Positions 35,001 to 50,000 of a stretch of 64,000 bases of DNA are shown piece after piece. Numbering within the stretch: position 1 is the first letter of the stretch; every line of letters starts with the position of its first letter. Position numbers and translations under genes: made by a program. The notes under the pieces were generated by a model. The model worked only from the letters and a program-made list of their open reading frames with translations, ran no database searches and was not told where the DNA came from. Source of the DNA: Dugong dugon (Eukaryota > Chordata > Mammalia > Sirenia > Dugongidae); assembly GCA_030035585.1 (NCBI GenBank), contig CM057469.1, positions 57,243,501 to 57,307,500 on the forward strand, read 5' to 3'.

Positions 35001-38000
35001 AATTAATCACTAAAAATCCTGTGGAGGGCAGTTCTACTCTGATACACATACATCAACGTGAGTCAAAGAGTCAACTCAATGGAAACTGGTTACTGACCTG
35101 GAGGAGAAATTACCTGTTCTGTATGTGCCAAAGCCCTCCCTCACTTTCTCCTCCCAGGATAACAGATATTGCATACACACAAGAAATAAATGTATCTCAA
35201 TACTGTTTATGGAAAATTATTAATTAATGAATAATATAGACAAATAGGCAAAAGCTAAAACCTGCTGCCGTCAAGTTGATACTGACTCATAGCAACCCTA
35301 CAGGACAGAGTAGAACTGTCCCATAGGGTTTCCAAGGAGCAGCTGGTTGATTCAAACTGCCAACCTTTTGGTTAGCAGCCGAGCTCTCAACCACTCTGCC
35401 ACCAGGGCTAGAAGGTCACTAACTACTCCTCTCAATAAAACAAACACAAACAAGAGCGCACTCAGTTGGTGTTCCACTAAAACTAGGTGTTCATATACTG
35501 CCATCTTGTGTCCAAATCATGTGAAATAAGGAAATATGATTCTAATGCAAAACCAAAAAGCTGTTGCTCAATATGTTCTCACAAAAATCTGGGGATATAC
35601 TGTCACTAAAATCAAACAAGAGTATTTCTTTTCCTAATCTGCACAAAAATTAATATTCACAGACCAATTTTAAAGCATAATTTATGCATTAAAATTTCTC
35701 TAAGAATATCTGTCTGGTCCCTGATAACATTTATTTATACTTAAAATCTGGTGTAACATGTCATGATTTAGCATAACATTCTACATTGTTATTTTATGTT
35801 TAATATTTTCAATAGAAAAGTATATTTCAGAGTGTTTCATACAAAGAACACCCTGTCGAGGTACTCTGCTAATCAAGCATTTCAAGAACCACAAGACAAT
35901 AATTGTTCATCTAAACTTTAAAAATCCGTTTCTCATCTTGGACTTCCTATAAATTTAATATCCTGGGAAACATGAATAGAAAAACCTATGTGGCAAAGAA
36001 AACTCTTAGCAGTCTTATGCAATAATTTTTGCATTTAACACTAAAAGTCAGGGCACACTTATTTCAGGAACTGGGTAATAAGATACATACAAAAATCTCA
36101 TTAACTCACATCAATTTTTTAGAATTTATGATAATATGAAACAGCTGGGATGAAATGTATCTTTGCTTAGTAAACTTTAAAATTAGTAAGAAAAATATAC
36201 CTACCATGTATTATGGTCTTTTATCAGTGTCATGTAGTGTCTTCTCAAAGTGCTTCTCAAAAGGTAGTACACACACCAGCTGCATTAGAATCACTTGGGG
36301 AATTTACTAAAGATTGCTCCCCCACCATGTCAGAATCTTTGGCGGGGGGCAGGTAACATGCATTCTAAAGAGTATCCAGGTATGGTCACTTTCAGAAACA
36401 CTGATTTATAGTGTAAACTTAAAAACAATTTAACTGCATTTCATTTATTCAGCAAATCTTTTATTAAGTGCCATCTATTAAAGAAAAAAAAATCTTAGAA
36501 ATCGGATTTTTCCCTCAATGGAAAGGATACTAGACCAGGAATAAGAAAATCCATTTCTTACTCCAGCCTATGTTTTCTGTTTGTTTGTTTTTTTTTTTTC
36601 TTTTTTCCCCTCAGTGTCCATTCTAGTTCTAAATTTTATGATTTGCAATTCATATTTTTGCTGAATTAAAAAAGGAAAATTTCTGCTATTTCAATTAACA
36701 TTAAAATCTGTTTTCAGCTTAAAGACAGTATTTTAAATTTTATTTTAATACAACCAAAACCAAAAAACCAAATCCACTGCCATTGAGTCGACTCCAACTC
36801 TTAGAGACCTATAGGACAGAGTAGCACTGCCCCATAGAGTTTCCAAAGCTGTAAATCTTTATGGAAGCAGACTGCCACTTTTCTCCCATGGGGCGACTGG
36901 TGGGTTCAAACCGCTATGCCACAACATAACCCGAGTTTTTAACACTAAGGATTCTGGGAAACTAAAGTACTGGAACAATTCTTTATTTTTATTTTATAAT
37001 ATTTAGATTGAACTAAGCCTTATCTAGACTATAAAACAACAGGCAAAAGCAAAAAAATAAATAAGCTTAAAAGAATTTTACTCCTACTCACGCCAAAAAA
37101 TTACTTCGTGTTTTTGAAGAATCTTAACCTAATTTAAGTATTCACTAAGTAAATACTTACCTTTTCTACAAGTGGTATTAATTGCTGGTGTTCTGCTAAA
37201 GTCTTTAACAATTCCATAATAAAAGGCAGATAATTATGCTTCCTTCTGATATTTTCAATCTAAAAATAAAACATCAAACCATGGTAAGTATACATTTCTG
37301 CTAATGTTTTGAAATTTGTAATTTTTACATATAATTCAAAATAGAAATGGGATAGAATTTTCCATTCTCATAAAAAAATAATATTACAAAAAAATGAGTC
37401 AGTTCCCATAGTGAATAGACTGATACAACCAAGCACATGGAGTTTTTTGGACTTGGCTTCCTAGCCTCGGTTTAGTTAACAATAAAGGCTTTTAAAAGTC
37501 AATCTAAGATTACTTATAAATACTTAATTTATGAAAGTAAATGCAAGAAGGCTTATATGATAAAATTAATACTCCTGCTGCACCTATGCAAATAATCAGA
37601 GCCAGCCCATTAAGACTAGCTTTATTTCCTGACCAAGATTAACCTTTGAGATTATTTTTGATCAAAAGAGGGTAGACTATAGGAAAAAATATGTGCTTCA
37701 GTGGAAAACTATAGATCTAGAGCACACCATCCCAAATTACGTGAGTTCAGCCTTTCATTGCTGTTGAACTATTTGACAACACTGTAAGTTATACAGAAGT
37801 GACAGCAATGGAAAATTAATTCTTGTCTAGGGACATGCAGAATATCGCTAACTAATTCTTGTCTACAGACACGCAAATACATTCATTTTCTCCCTAAAAA
37901 AAAGAACAACAGCTTCCATCTCTTTGTAAATTCATTTCAACATTCCTTTACTTCACATAAATTTGTATTTCTTTGACTTTTCTTTTGAACTAGTTATGAC

Positions 38001-41000
38001 ATCTTACTGGTTCCTTCAGTTACTAATGAATTAAATCTTATCACATGTTCATTTTTTATCAGTCCGAGTCATTTTATATCTTCTTGAACAAAGAATTCCC
38101 AAACTGTGTATCATGCAAAGATTCTGAGAACTCAGTTTCTGTTTTACTTTAGGCAGATATTAAAAATTAGTTTATTACATAATAGCCCTGCATAGGAATA
38201 TATAAATGGTGGGTAGCTATTTTTTTATATCATGTGAAATGGAACATAAACATTGAAACACTCATCCGTTACTTTCCTGTCTCCATGAACTTGGCCTTTC
38301 CCTTTCCCTCTGCCTGAAATGCTCTGGAGCCTGCCTGCTCCCACCACAGCACCTGAAGAAATCATACCAGTCCAAGGTCCATTTATTTTATTTAACAATC
38401 ATTTATTGACTGTTAAGCATGTTGCAAAGCACTATGATGCCACCATGGTGAGCAATAAAGAAGTAAAGAACAGTCCTTGCCTTCAAATCAGTTTCAAATG
38501 AATAAAAATTCTTTTTGTACCGTGACACACATGACAAATGACATAAGTACTACATCATACAAAAGTATGTACAAAAAGCCACACAATTCAAAATTCTCAC
38601 CACTCTTTTCACTTGCACTGAAAAAAGCTTATCAGACAGATTGCAAGTGAAGGAGAACCACATTATTAAAGATAACTTTGATTTTATACTTGACTCCAAT
38701 CTATAAATGTTTGACACAATTAAACAAAACGAAATCAAAATTATAAAATAAACCCCAAATAATCTGAAAGCAAAGTAAAACAAATGAACCTAATTGTGTA
38801 TCAAAGTGGTAATATAATCATACAGCAAGAAAACTTTTTCAAGTAAATTTAAAATGTAGAAATTTGATTGTAGGTCCAAAATGGGATATATTCTAAGAAA
38901 AATGCAAATAAGAAAAAACTTTTCTGTAATCATACCATTATTGCTATGCTGCTGGTATTGTTATTCTGAATACACTCACCCACACATACACATACTATAC
39001 ATACATATAATAGACACACATATGCTATACACACACAGCATAAAGCAAATAATTATGTTAATGCTGTTAGAAACCAAGATTTTCAGCTTAAGAGACACAA
39101 ATACTTAATTTCTTCCATTATAAAGCCCTTTAATCCTAAATTTGAACTAGAAATATTAATGTGAATTCACATTTTCTCTTCAAAACAAAAACGAATTTCT
39201 TCATTCTGAGAAGGCCTAGAAACAATAACCAATCAGCAGCGCCAAGCACCCAGAGCACCCAGATAAAAACCAAAAACCAAACCCATTGCCATCAAGTCAA
39301 TTCCAACTCATAACAACCTTATAGGACAGAGCAGAACTGCCCTGTAGGGTTACCAACGAGCGGCTGATGGATTTGAACTGCCAAACTTTTGGTTAGCAGC
39401 CTAGCTCTTAAGCTCTGTGCCACCAGGGCTCCAAACACCCAGATAGTGATCTCTAAATATCATTTTCCAGTAAAATGAAGCAAGGCTTCTTGAAAAAAAT
39501 GGCTGGTTTCAAGTCTGAGGCAGGAAATGTACAAGATGAGCCTAATACATCTTGTCATATTAGAAAGCAAAGAAGCTATCAAAGACTATGGGGGTCATAT
39601 TTAAAGGACTTATAAGACAACCTGAAGAGGTTCCCAATGGCCAAAGGCAGGAAAATTTGAATATCAATAAGTATAACTGCAGTGAACTTAAGAATCAAAT
39701 AGGTTAAATTTTTGTTTGTAGTATTACTAAAAAAAAAAAAAAAATGAATAGAAAAGAAAGAAACCTCACTAGTTACCGTAGAGTGTCAGAGAATCAACTC
39801 ATTATTCTGAAAATGGTAAATGATGGAGGAAGATTGACATTAAATATACCTTTTTGTCAAAACATATCTATTTCAAAACATTAAATGAATAAATTTTTTT
39901 AAAATAACTTACCTTATATCTTTTTAATTTTTGTACTTCTTCTTCAATAAGCATCTGATTTTTGGCAACCTCTGACTGAATAGCACTTAACATATTATTA
40001 CCCTGATCAGTATCCATGGGTTCCTCCTTAGGGAGAAAAAAAAATATACAGTACACCCTAATGATTGAGGCTTCAGTCTGGAGTATGTTAAAATGATAAA
40101 CAGTATATGTTCCAATTTCTACTCTTAATATTGGTGACAGAATATCAGCCTAATGACACCAACATTAAAGGATAAAAGCACTAAATACTTACTTCAATAT
40201 TTGTTTTTTACAATACACATAAATATTTTTTGTGTGTGCTTTAGATGAAAGTTTAAAGAGCAAATTAGTTTCTCATTCAACAATTTGTACACAAATTGTT
40301 TTGTGACATTGGTTGCAATCCCCACGATGTGTCAACACTCTCCCCTTCTCCACCCCAGGTTCCCCGTTTCCATTCATCTTGTTTTCCTGTCCCTCCCTGC
40401 CTTCTCATCTTTGCTTTTGGGCAAGTTTGCCCACTTGGTCTTGTATACATGATTGAACTACAAAGCATGTTCCTCACATGTGTTACTGTTTGTTTCACAG
40501 ACCTGTCTAATCTTTGGCTGAAGGGTGAACTTCAGGAGTGACTTCAGTTCTAAGTTAAAAAAGTATTTGGGGGTCATGGTCGCGAGGTTCCTCCAGTCTA
40601 TATGTCAGACCAGTAAGTCAGGTCTTTTTTGTGCGTGTGAATTTAAATGTTGTTCTACACTTTTCTCGTGCTCTGTTCGGGATCCTCTACTGTTGTCCCT
40701 GTCAGAGCAGAATACCTATGAAATTTTCACCTAAAAAAAAACCTATACTATATTATATTGCTGTAATCTTCTATTCAGCTGTAACACAAATTTGCTTAAG
40801 TATACTCTTAAGAAAATACAACCAAAGGTGTATAAAAAAGATATTTGTCTATTACTAATTCTTTTCTCTAATCATATTTACTACAGGAAAATATTTAATC
40901 ATAAAGACTAGTAAATAATTACATGGGAATCTAACTGTACCCAATAAATTCTTTGAAAAATACATTCTAACTTGCTTAATTGTATAACAAAGTCATAGTA

Positions 41001-44000
41001 AATAGTTAACATAGTTATTAATTGCTAACATACTATGTGTCAGTCATTGTTTAAAGTTGTTTAAATATATTACCTCATTTAATCCTCACAACAACCTTTT
41101 GGGTAAATACTATTATCCTCATTTTACACAAAGAAACTGAGGCATATCGAAATATATCCAAATTCATATATCCACTAAGTGGCAAAGCCAGGAACTAAAT
41201 CTAGACAGTCTGCCTCCAAAGTCTATAAACTACCATTCAGGACACTTGATTAATTCTACAGTTAAAAAATTAAAAAAACTAAAACTTCTCCTGAGAGAAT
41301 AACTAAGCTAGAACTTTTGACTTATGGTCACAAACCTCTGCAAGTTGTCTTTGTAACTCTGCTATCTTCTGTTCATATATCATTTTTCTGTCGGACACAA
41401 TGGCCATTAAGTTAAATCGAATTTCACCTTCACTGTACCTAAAAAAAAACTCATTTTAAAGTTTACAATGTAATAAAGAATTGTAAAACTATTTACAATT
41501 AAGATAATCGATTATGATGTTCCATAATTCTCTGGGATAAACAAAAATATATCAACTGGCTAACAATAAAAATTGACATTTTTAAAAAGCTTTTCACATT
41601 TGATAGAGTACAACTGTAGGAAAAAATTAGATAAATTTCATCAATCACAAATATTTTTAAATGCTCTAAAATAATATTAATTTTTCTTAAAACATTTGAA
41701 ATAAATATTTGTATATGTCTTATATGTCTATAAGAAATATGGTAACTATCATTTACTTAAGATCTCAGAAAAAACAATGCAACAAAGAGTCCACATTTGC
41801 TTGACTAATTATAATGGCATCTTGATGGAAGTTAATTATATTCCTTATTATACTTTTTTTCCAAGTCATGATTAATTTCTACTTTTATTAATACTGCCTT
41901 TTGCTATGTGTGATTATAACCTGTTGCAAATTTTCTGAATGCTATCTGATTTTCACTACTCTGGTATCAATGAAAACATCTCACAGCATAAGCTTGTTTA
42001 TGGTAAGGGTTGACATTTTAAAAATCACCCATAACATTATGTACATGTCGTTTAATCAAGATGAAAATATATAGAAAATGTAAGCTATTTCTATACTCGT
42101 TCACCTACAGAAGTTTCTTATACATAGTTCAATTCACTGGAAGACTACGGCCCACTATAACTATAATGCTTTGAAGTATGTAAAAATGTTTTAAAAATTC
42201 TACTTGTAAGACTTCTTTTTCCCTATTCTTCGCACTAAGAACAACTAAAAACCCTGGACATCACACACACACACATACATACACACATACATGAATTTAA
42301 GACTGAAAGGCAGACAAGCTGGGAAGCTCAAGACCAAAAGAATGTCACAGTGGTGAACTGACTGGATTGTCTTTTTGCCTCACAGATCGCAGACATGGAG
42401 CTGAAGAAGCCAGCAACCCATAAATGCCAACATGCGCAAGCTAAAAAAAAAAAAAAAAGCCTAAGGACTAGAGAAAGGGTCAGCCTCACAAGACAGAAAA
42501 CTTTTAGACAATAACTGCTCTGCTGTTGCCAAACACAACAGAAAAAAATGTGGCCCCACACCAGCAAAGGCTGTGTGGGAAACCTAGACTTCCACCCTCA
42601 CTAGACTGTAAAGAGGTGCCTCAATCGCCCATCTAGCTGGTGTCACAGAAGGCTGAGTAGTGAGCTGAGACCTTCATCCCTGCCAGGTGGTAACAACAAC
42701 ACCCCCTTGTGGTATCAGAAGAGACCAAGTGGGAAACCAAAACTGACACTATCATCCAGCAAGAACAAGGTCTCCCCCACCGCATGCATGCCAGTGGAAG
42801 CCAGGTGGAGAGCAGTAAGGAGACATTCCTACCTGTCTCAGCTAGGGAGGTACCAGTGGAGGCCTAGTGGGAAGCCAGAACTTCCATCCCTGCACAGCAG
42901 CAATGAAGAGCCCCTCCCCATCTGTGATGGTTAAGATTGTGTGTCGACTTGGCTGGGCCATGATTCTCCATGTTTTAATGTAATCACTCCCATGATTGAA
43001 TATACTGTGAGTAGCCAATCAGATGAAAGGGAGTCTCCTTGGGGGTGTGGCCCACATCTGTATTTAAGCAGACGTTCTGGCTTTTTGCTCTCGCTGGATC
43101 CTATGGCTGCTTCCTGTCGTCTCATCTCCCATTCTTGGGACTTGAGCTGTCAGCTTATCTGCCGAACCTGGGATTCGTCGATCTGCACAGCCTGTGAGTG
43201 TGAGCCCTGCTCTCCAACCTTCCGATCTTGGGCTTGCCAGCTTCTGCAGCTGTGTGACTTGGGAGAGGCCTCTACCCTGATCCACGGACTTGGGACGTTC
43301 TATCCTCTACAATAGCGTGAACTGTTTCCTTGATATAATCTCTCTCTATTTATATATTTATACACTTTACTAGTTTTGCTTCTCTAGAGAACCCAGCCTA
43401 AGACACCATCTCAGATGTCTATGGAGACTGAGTAAGGGGCCTGAACTCTACTTTCACCTGGCAACAACAGGGCAGCACCCCGTTTTTCCCTGCTGGAGTG
43501 GTATCAGTGGAAATTAGCTACACCAAAAGTTTTAGATAAGATCCAAAGTATCATAACATAATACATAAAATGACCAGATTTTAATCAATAATCACTTGTC
43601 ATATTAAAAATCATGAAAATCTCAATTTGAATGAAAATGATACTCAATAGATGCCAACACTGAGATGGCAGAATTAGAATTATGACAAAGATTTTAAGAA
43701 AACCATCACAAAAATGCTTCTATGAGCAATTATGAACACACTTGAAACAAATGAAAAAAAAAAAGAATAGAAGATATAAAGAAAAACCAAATGGAAATTT
43801 TGAAAGAAAAATATACAATAAACAAAATAAAAAATTCTATTATAGGTTCAAGAGCAGAACGGAGAGAGAAAAGAGCACTGGACTGCAAGATAAAACAGTA
43901 GAAATGACTCAATCTGAACAGAAAGAGAAAATAGACTGGAGAAAAAAAATAGCAGAGCCTCAGGGATCTGTGGAACAAAAACAAAAGCTCTAACATTTAA

Positions 44001-47000
44001 TCTCTGTAGTCTTGGAAAGAGAGGAGAAAGAGGGTGAAGTTGAAAGAATACTCAAATAATAGCTAAAACTTCACAAATTTAAAAACATGAACATACAGAT
44101 TCAAGAAATGAGCAAACCGCAAACAGGATAAAACCAAAGAAATCCACACCAAGACACATCATAAACTTCTGAAAACTAAAGACAGAAGAAACTATCAAAG
44201 CAGCAAGAGGGAAACATCAGCATACCTATAAGGGAAAAACAATTTGAATGACAGTAGATTTCTCATCAGAAACTGTGGAGGCAAGAAGGAAGTGGCACAA
44301 CATTGCGCAAGTGCTAAAAGAAAAGACTGTCGACCCAGAATATTATACCCAGTGACAATATCCTTCAGAAGTGAAACGGAAATCAAGACATGCTCAGATG
44401 AAGGAAAACTAAGAAAATCTGTCACCAGAAGACCTATCCTAAAAGAACAGCTGAAGGAAGTTCTCTAAAAGAAAAGAAATAATAAAAGAAGAAATTCTAG
44501 AACATCAGGAAGGAAAAAAAACAATGAAAAGAGTAAATATATGGTAAATACATTTTCCTTCTCCCTTTGAGTTTTCTAAATTACGTTTAATGGTTGAAGT
44601 AAAAAATATATATATAACACTGTCTGATGTGGTCCTAAATGTATGCAAAATAATTATTTAAGGCAATTATAAATGGGGACAGGTAAAAGTATGTAAAGGG
44701 AGGTAAGATTTCTACAATTCACTCAAACTGGTAAAACGTTGATAGCAGTAGGCTGTGATAAGTTAGTGAAACCACTAAAAAAACTATATAAGAAATATAT
44801 TCAAGAAATACACTCAAAAACATGATTGATAGAGGGAAAAACTGATAAATTGAACCATGTCAGGATTAAGAACTTTTGCTCTATTAATGTTATACTGCAG
44901 ATCACATTGGGAGGAAAAGGCCATAGGCTACAGACAGGGGGAGAATATTTGCAGTCAATTAGTCCAATGAAGGACTAGTATCTAGAATATATAAAGATGT
45001 TCAAGCTCAACAGTTAAAAAAAAAAAAATCTAATTAGAAAATGGGCAAAAGACATAAAAGATGTTCAATATCCTTAGCTAGTCATTAGGGAGATGCAAAT
45101 TAAAACCATAATGAAATATTACTACACACTTATCAGAATGACTAAATAAGAAATACTGACAACACCAGATGCCAGCAAGAATGCAGAAAAACTGGCTCAA
45201 TCAGACATTGCTGGTGGGAATGTAAAGCGGTACTACCACTCCGGAAAAGCCTGGCATTTTTTTAAAAACTAAACATGCATCTACCATATGACCCTGCAAT
45301 AGCACTTCTGGGCATTTATCCCAGAGAAATAAAAACTTATATTCACATGAAAATCTGTACGCCAAGGTTTATATAGCACTTTTATGTATAAGAACCAAAA
45401 AAGTGGAAACTACCCAGATATCTTTCAACAGGTTACAGATATCAGTTGAACAAACTATGGTACATCTACACCATGGAATACTACCCATCAATAAAAAGAA
45501 TGAATTGTGGATACACATAAACAATCTGGATGAATCTCCAGAGAATTAGGCTGAGTGCAAAAAAGCCAATCCCAAAAGGTTACATAGTATATGATCCCAT
45601 TTATATAACATTCTTTGACAAAAATTATAGAACTAGAAAACAGATTAGTCATTGTCAGGGAGGGATTAAGGATGGGGGGGGCAGCAATAATAAGGAAGTG
45701 GATATGGCTATAAAAAGGCAACATGAAGAATCGTTTTGGTGATGGAACGTCTCTGTATCTTGATGCCGTATCACCAACAGCATCCTGGTTGTGATACTGT
45801 ACTACAGTTTTGCAAGATGTTACCACTGCAGAAAACTGGGCACAGGGAACACAGGATTGCTCTGTATTCTTATAACTACATGTGAATATATAACTCTCAC
45901 AAAATAAAAAGTTTAATAAAAACAGATGCTAAAAAAACTCTACAAAATACCTGTACAAATTACCCCTACAAAATATTTGTACAAATATCTAATATAAAGG
46001 AGATCTACATGCTTAATGTCTCTAAAGATATCGTATTATTAAAATTTAGAGATTTTCTGAGATAGAAATATATTATTCCTAAACACATTAATCCAATCAA
46101 AATGAGTCAAGAAGCATTGCTTAAAGAAGAATAAAAGTATTAAAAATGCTTAAAAGCCAGAATGTTATGCCAACGAGGTCAGCTAAGCATTTACTTTTGT
46201 ATCCTTTTTTCTATAACTGGCCTCACTGCGCTGATCCAGTCGTCTTGATTGCATGCGCCTAGAAAGAAATTTAAAAATAAGTAAATAAAAATAAGAAAAA
46301 TCAACATTGACATTATCAATAGTTTGGCTCAAAATATATTTTTACAAACACTTGAGCAAATGCAGAACAGGAAAAATCTTTTTAGCTTTTTTAACTATGT
46401 TCAGCTTCAATTCTAACTTTCTTGGTAATGGTGAAGGGCAAGAATATGATCATAATTTGCACTGCCACATTATTACATCACTTAGTAGATGCTGAACAAA
46501 TGTCTGAGAAAGTAATGAATTAGTGAGTTATCTCATTTAAACTTACAAACTTGTAAGATAATAACTACCCTCATTTTACAAATGATGAAACTGAGGGCTA
46601 AGAAAAGCCAACCCACATGTTAGTAGCAAAATAAGGACTCAAACCTATAGCTGTCTGATTCCCACCTTTGTAACTATAAAAAACTGAAATCCATGTGTAA
46701 TGCAAAACTAATTTTACCCAGTGTTTTAACTTCCTCCCTTCCTTTTTATTTTACCAAAAATTTTAGCACAGCCACCAACTACAGAGCAAAACTGGCTGCT
46801 CTCTTTTATCTTTAATTTCTTTATATATGATGTTTCTAATGAAAAGAAAATGGCTGACCAGATAGACGCCAACAGAGAAAACACAGAGATCAAATCAACC
46901 ACCATACTAGGGAAAACCAGCTTCTACAGGATTGAAAGAACATTCCTCTAGTTTTCTTTTAAACAACAACAACAAAAAAAAACCAAACCCGTTGCTGTCA

Positions 47001-50000
47001 AGTCAATTCCAATTCATGTCAACCCTATAGAACAGAGTAGAACTGCCCCACAGGGTTTCCAAGATGCAGCTGGTGGATTCAAACTGCCGACCTTTTGGTT
47101 GGCAGCCATAGCCAGTTTTCTTTAACAGACATAGAAAAATAAATATTTTTTTTAGCGACAACATGTATATTTGCATTAAGAAAAAAAAAAAAAAAAACCA
47201 CCAAACCCACTGCCGTCGAGTTGATTCCGACTCATAGCAACCTTACAGGACAGGGTAGAACTGTCCCATAGGGTTTCCAAGAAGCGGCTGGTAGATTCGA
47301 ACTGCTGACCTTTTGGTTAGCAGGCAAACGCTTAAACACTGAGCCACCAGGGCTCCATTAGATAAACTATACTGACTTAATATAAGGGGCACAGTCAAAA
47401 AGTACAAACAAAATGAACCTATGCTAATTTTTTTTTTTAAATCTAGAAGTATAAAGTTTTATGAACAGCATACACAATTAAACTCAATTAAACAAGTTTT
47501 ATAAAACTTAAAAACAAACCTAATTTAAAAATAAGAAATCTTAATGAGGTCAAAATAAAGAGTTAAAATTCTTCTATGGGCCTATTATTTCCACACAATT
47601 TCAGAACCACAGACTGTAGCCCCAACCTTGATAAGCATTTACTATTTTTATTCTTGCTCAAGGTTAGAGACAGGGTAGATAAAAATAAATCTACCCTTTG
47701 GCACATGAACACACTCTCCAAACAGAAACTTGGAAGACAAATATTTTTTTAGACAATTAGATTGTTAAGCACTGAATTAAAGTGATCCTGAACGATCCAA
47801 TTCCAAAAAAAAAAATTTCAATACAAGATGATAAGAAATGCTTGATATCTGTTACCAATAGCTTAAAAATCACAAGAATATTTTTAAGTTCATTAAAAAA
47901 GAGTAGTTTTTAAAAGTTAACTAGAAAAAAAATACAAATGTTATGGAATGTATAGGTTAAAAAAATATTTTCTCTTAGAAAAAAAATTAAAGGTCCCAAT
48001 TTATAAGTTATTTCATTACATACAGTATTGAAGAGCTTAGGGCCTCTGTGATATATACTACCTTATAAGTCACTTTTCCCTCCAAAAGTTAAGCAGCACT
48101 ATGACTAAAATGAAGGGGAACACCCAAACTCTTCTCACTTCTCAAAAGTGAAATACCAGGACATCCTATAAATTTTGTTACATATTATATTTATTTCATG
48201 AGTGGCACAGAGGAATGAGATTACCTAAATCAATCGGTCCTTCTCTTAATCCATCTAATTCATACAGCCTTCCATTAACAGGAACATAACTGACAAAATG
48301 AAAAGCATCTTCTTCTTTTGCTGACGTCTTTGCATCAAATTCAAACATCTGCTGTCTACAGTGGAAAAAACAATAGTGAGAAACAGAGAAGCAAGGAAAA
48401 TAAACAGTATTGGTTACTGCTGTCAACTCAGCTCTCGACTCATGGCAACCCCATGCACAAATGGATCAGGCCACTGTGATCCACAGGGTTTTCACTTCTG
48501 ATATTTGAAAGTAGATCACTAGCCCTTTCTTCCTACTCTGTACTATTCTGGAAGCTCCACTGAAACATGTTCAGTGTCATAACAACACGCAAGCCTCCAC
48601 TGACAGATGGGTGGTGGCTGCACTTCACGTGCTCTGGCCAGTAATCAAACCCGAGTCTCCCGCATGGAAGGGGAGAATTGTACCACTGCACCACCACTGC
48701 CCTCAAACAGTTATTTATTTAATGTAAAGTCTCTTTACCTGGCAAAACTGTTGTGAACTTGTCGAATCACATCTGAATTGCTCAGTGCCAAACCCTTCAT
48801 CTACAATGATTTGAAAAAGAAGAACGTATTAAAATAAGAACCATCACAAACACAGCATTTTAGGAGTAAGAAGATAGTACTCACAGCTGCATCAAAACTT
48901 TGTGAAAATTCTTTAAACTCTGATAATGTCTCTCCTAAGTGGACATCTTGATGGGTACAGTTTAATAACACACTTACAATGGCTTGAGTAGCACAAGCAT
49001 TATTAATTACCTGTAAAATACAAAATGAAAGACATTAGCAATTTGTTTTAAAATACAGTTTTTAACTAGTGACAGTGACCTCAAAAATATAAACTAGAGT
49101 AAGAGTTTTCAAATTTTATTATACATAGTCTTAGCATAAATATAGTAAACATGTTTAATTTGTATTCTGTTTCCAGTAATCTGCTTTAATTCTGGAGTTG
49201 AAGATTCTAGAAAACCAAATAAATTCAATGAACTCATGAGTGAAAACCAACCCAGTTAGAGTAACATGGCCAATTTTTCTTAATCTGAAACACAGATGGT
49301 TAAGCAAAAAGAACTTGTCCTCACCTCCTATTCACTTCCCCTAAATTCACTCCTACCTATCCAAATTGAACTCATATTTCAGTACCCAGCACAAGCTCCA
49401 ACTCATAAATTTTAGAGAAATTCTCCAACAATTCCTAGTAGTTTCTACCCTCATCTGACTTCCTAGAAAGGGTACATATTGTCCACACATTTTTTCACTC
49501 TGTAACATGTAGTCTTCACAGTGCAGTCATCTAGCTGTTAACTGTTCATTCTACAAATTATTTGGAGCTTACATTCTGGTGAATGCCAGCAAGGTTAACT
49601 GTAGAGCTGAACTAAATCTGGTAAATGACTTTTTTAATGCAGTTTAGTCCTACTACTATATTTTATTACTATAATTAAATACCATTTCTAGTTAGAATCT
49701 TTCCTATAACGCTATTAGCTTATGATTTTACATTTTAGTGTATTATCTATTTTTATCCTCCCTGATTCAGAAGAAAAAACTTGAATTATCCTCCCTTTAT
49801 AATTTTTATAGCCCTCTACTATTCATAATGCCAAGAATTCTGAGATCTTATGAATACTCACCAGTTCTTAAACTTTTAACGTAGTATGTTTGAGAGACTC
49901 CTTGATGAGACTACATTCTCCACTAAAGAATACTCTTGCCCCCAGTTCTCAAATATAATGATACCACCACAGTTCTGTAACTCCTCTTAAAGCGTTTATA

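Noticed and set aside
42941-43315. 124-codon open frame on the plus strand
   Set aside because: It lies entirely within the solo LTR, resembles no protein I know, and has no splice or promoter context as a gene. Probably chance.
45488-45826. 112-codon minus-strand frame
   Set aside because: Antisense to an L1 3' end in the HAL1/L1 composite; no similarity to a host protein.
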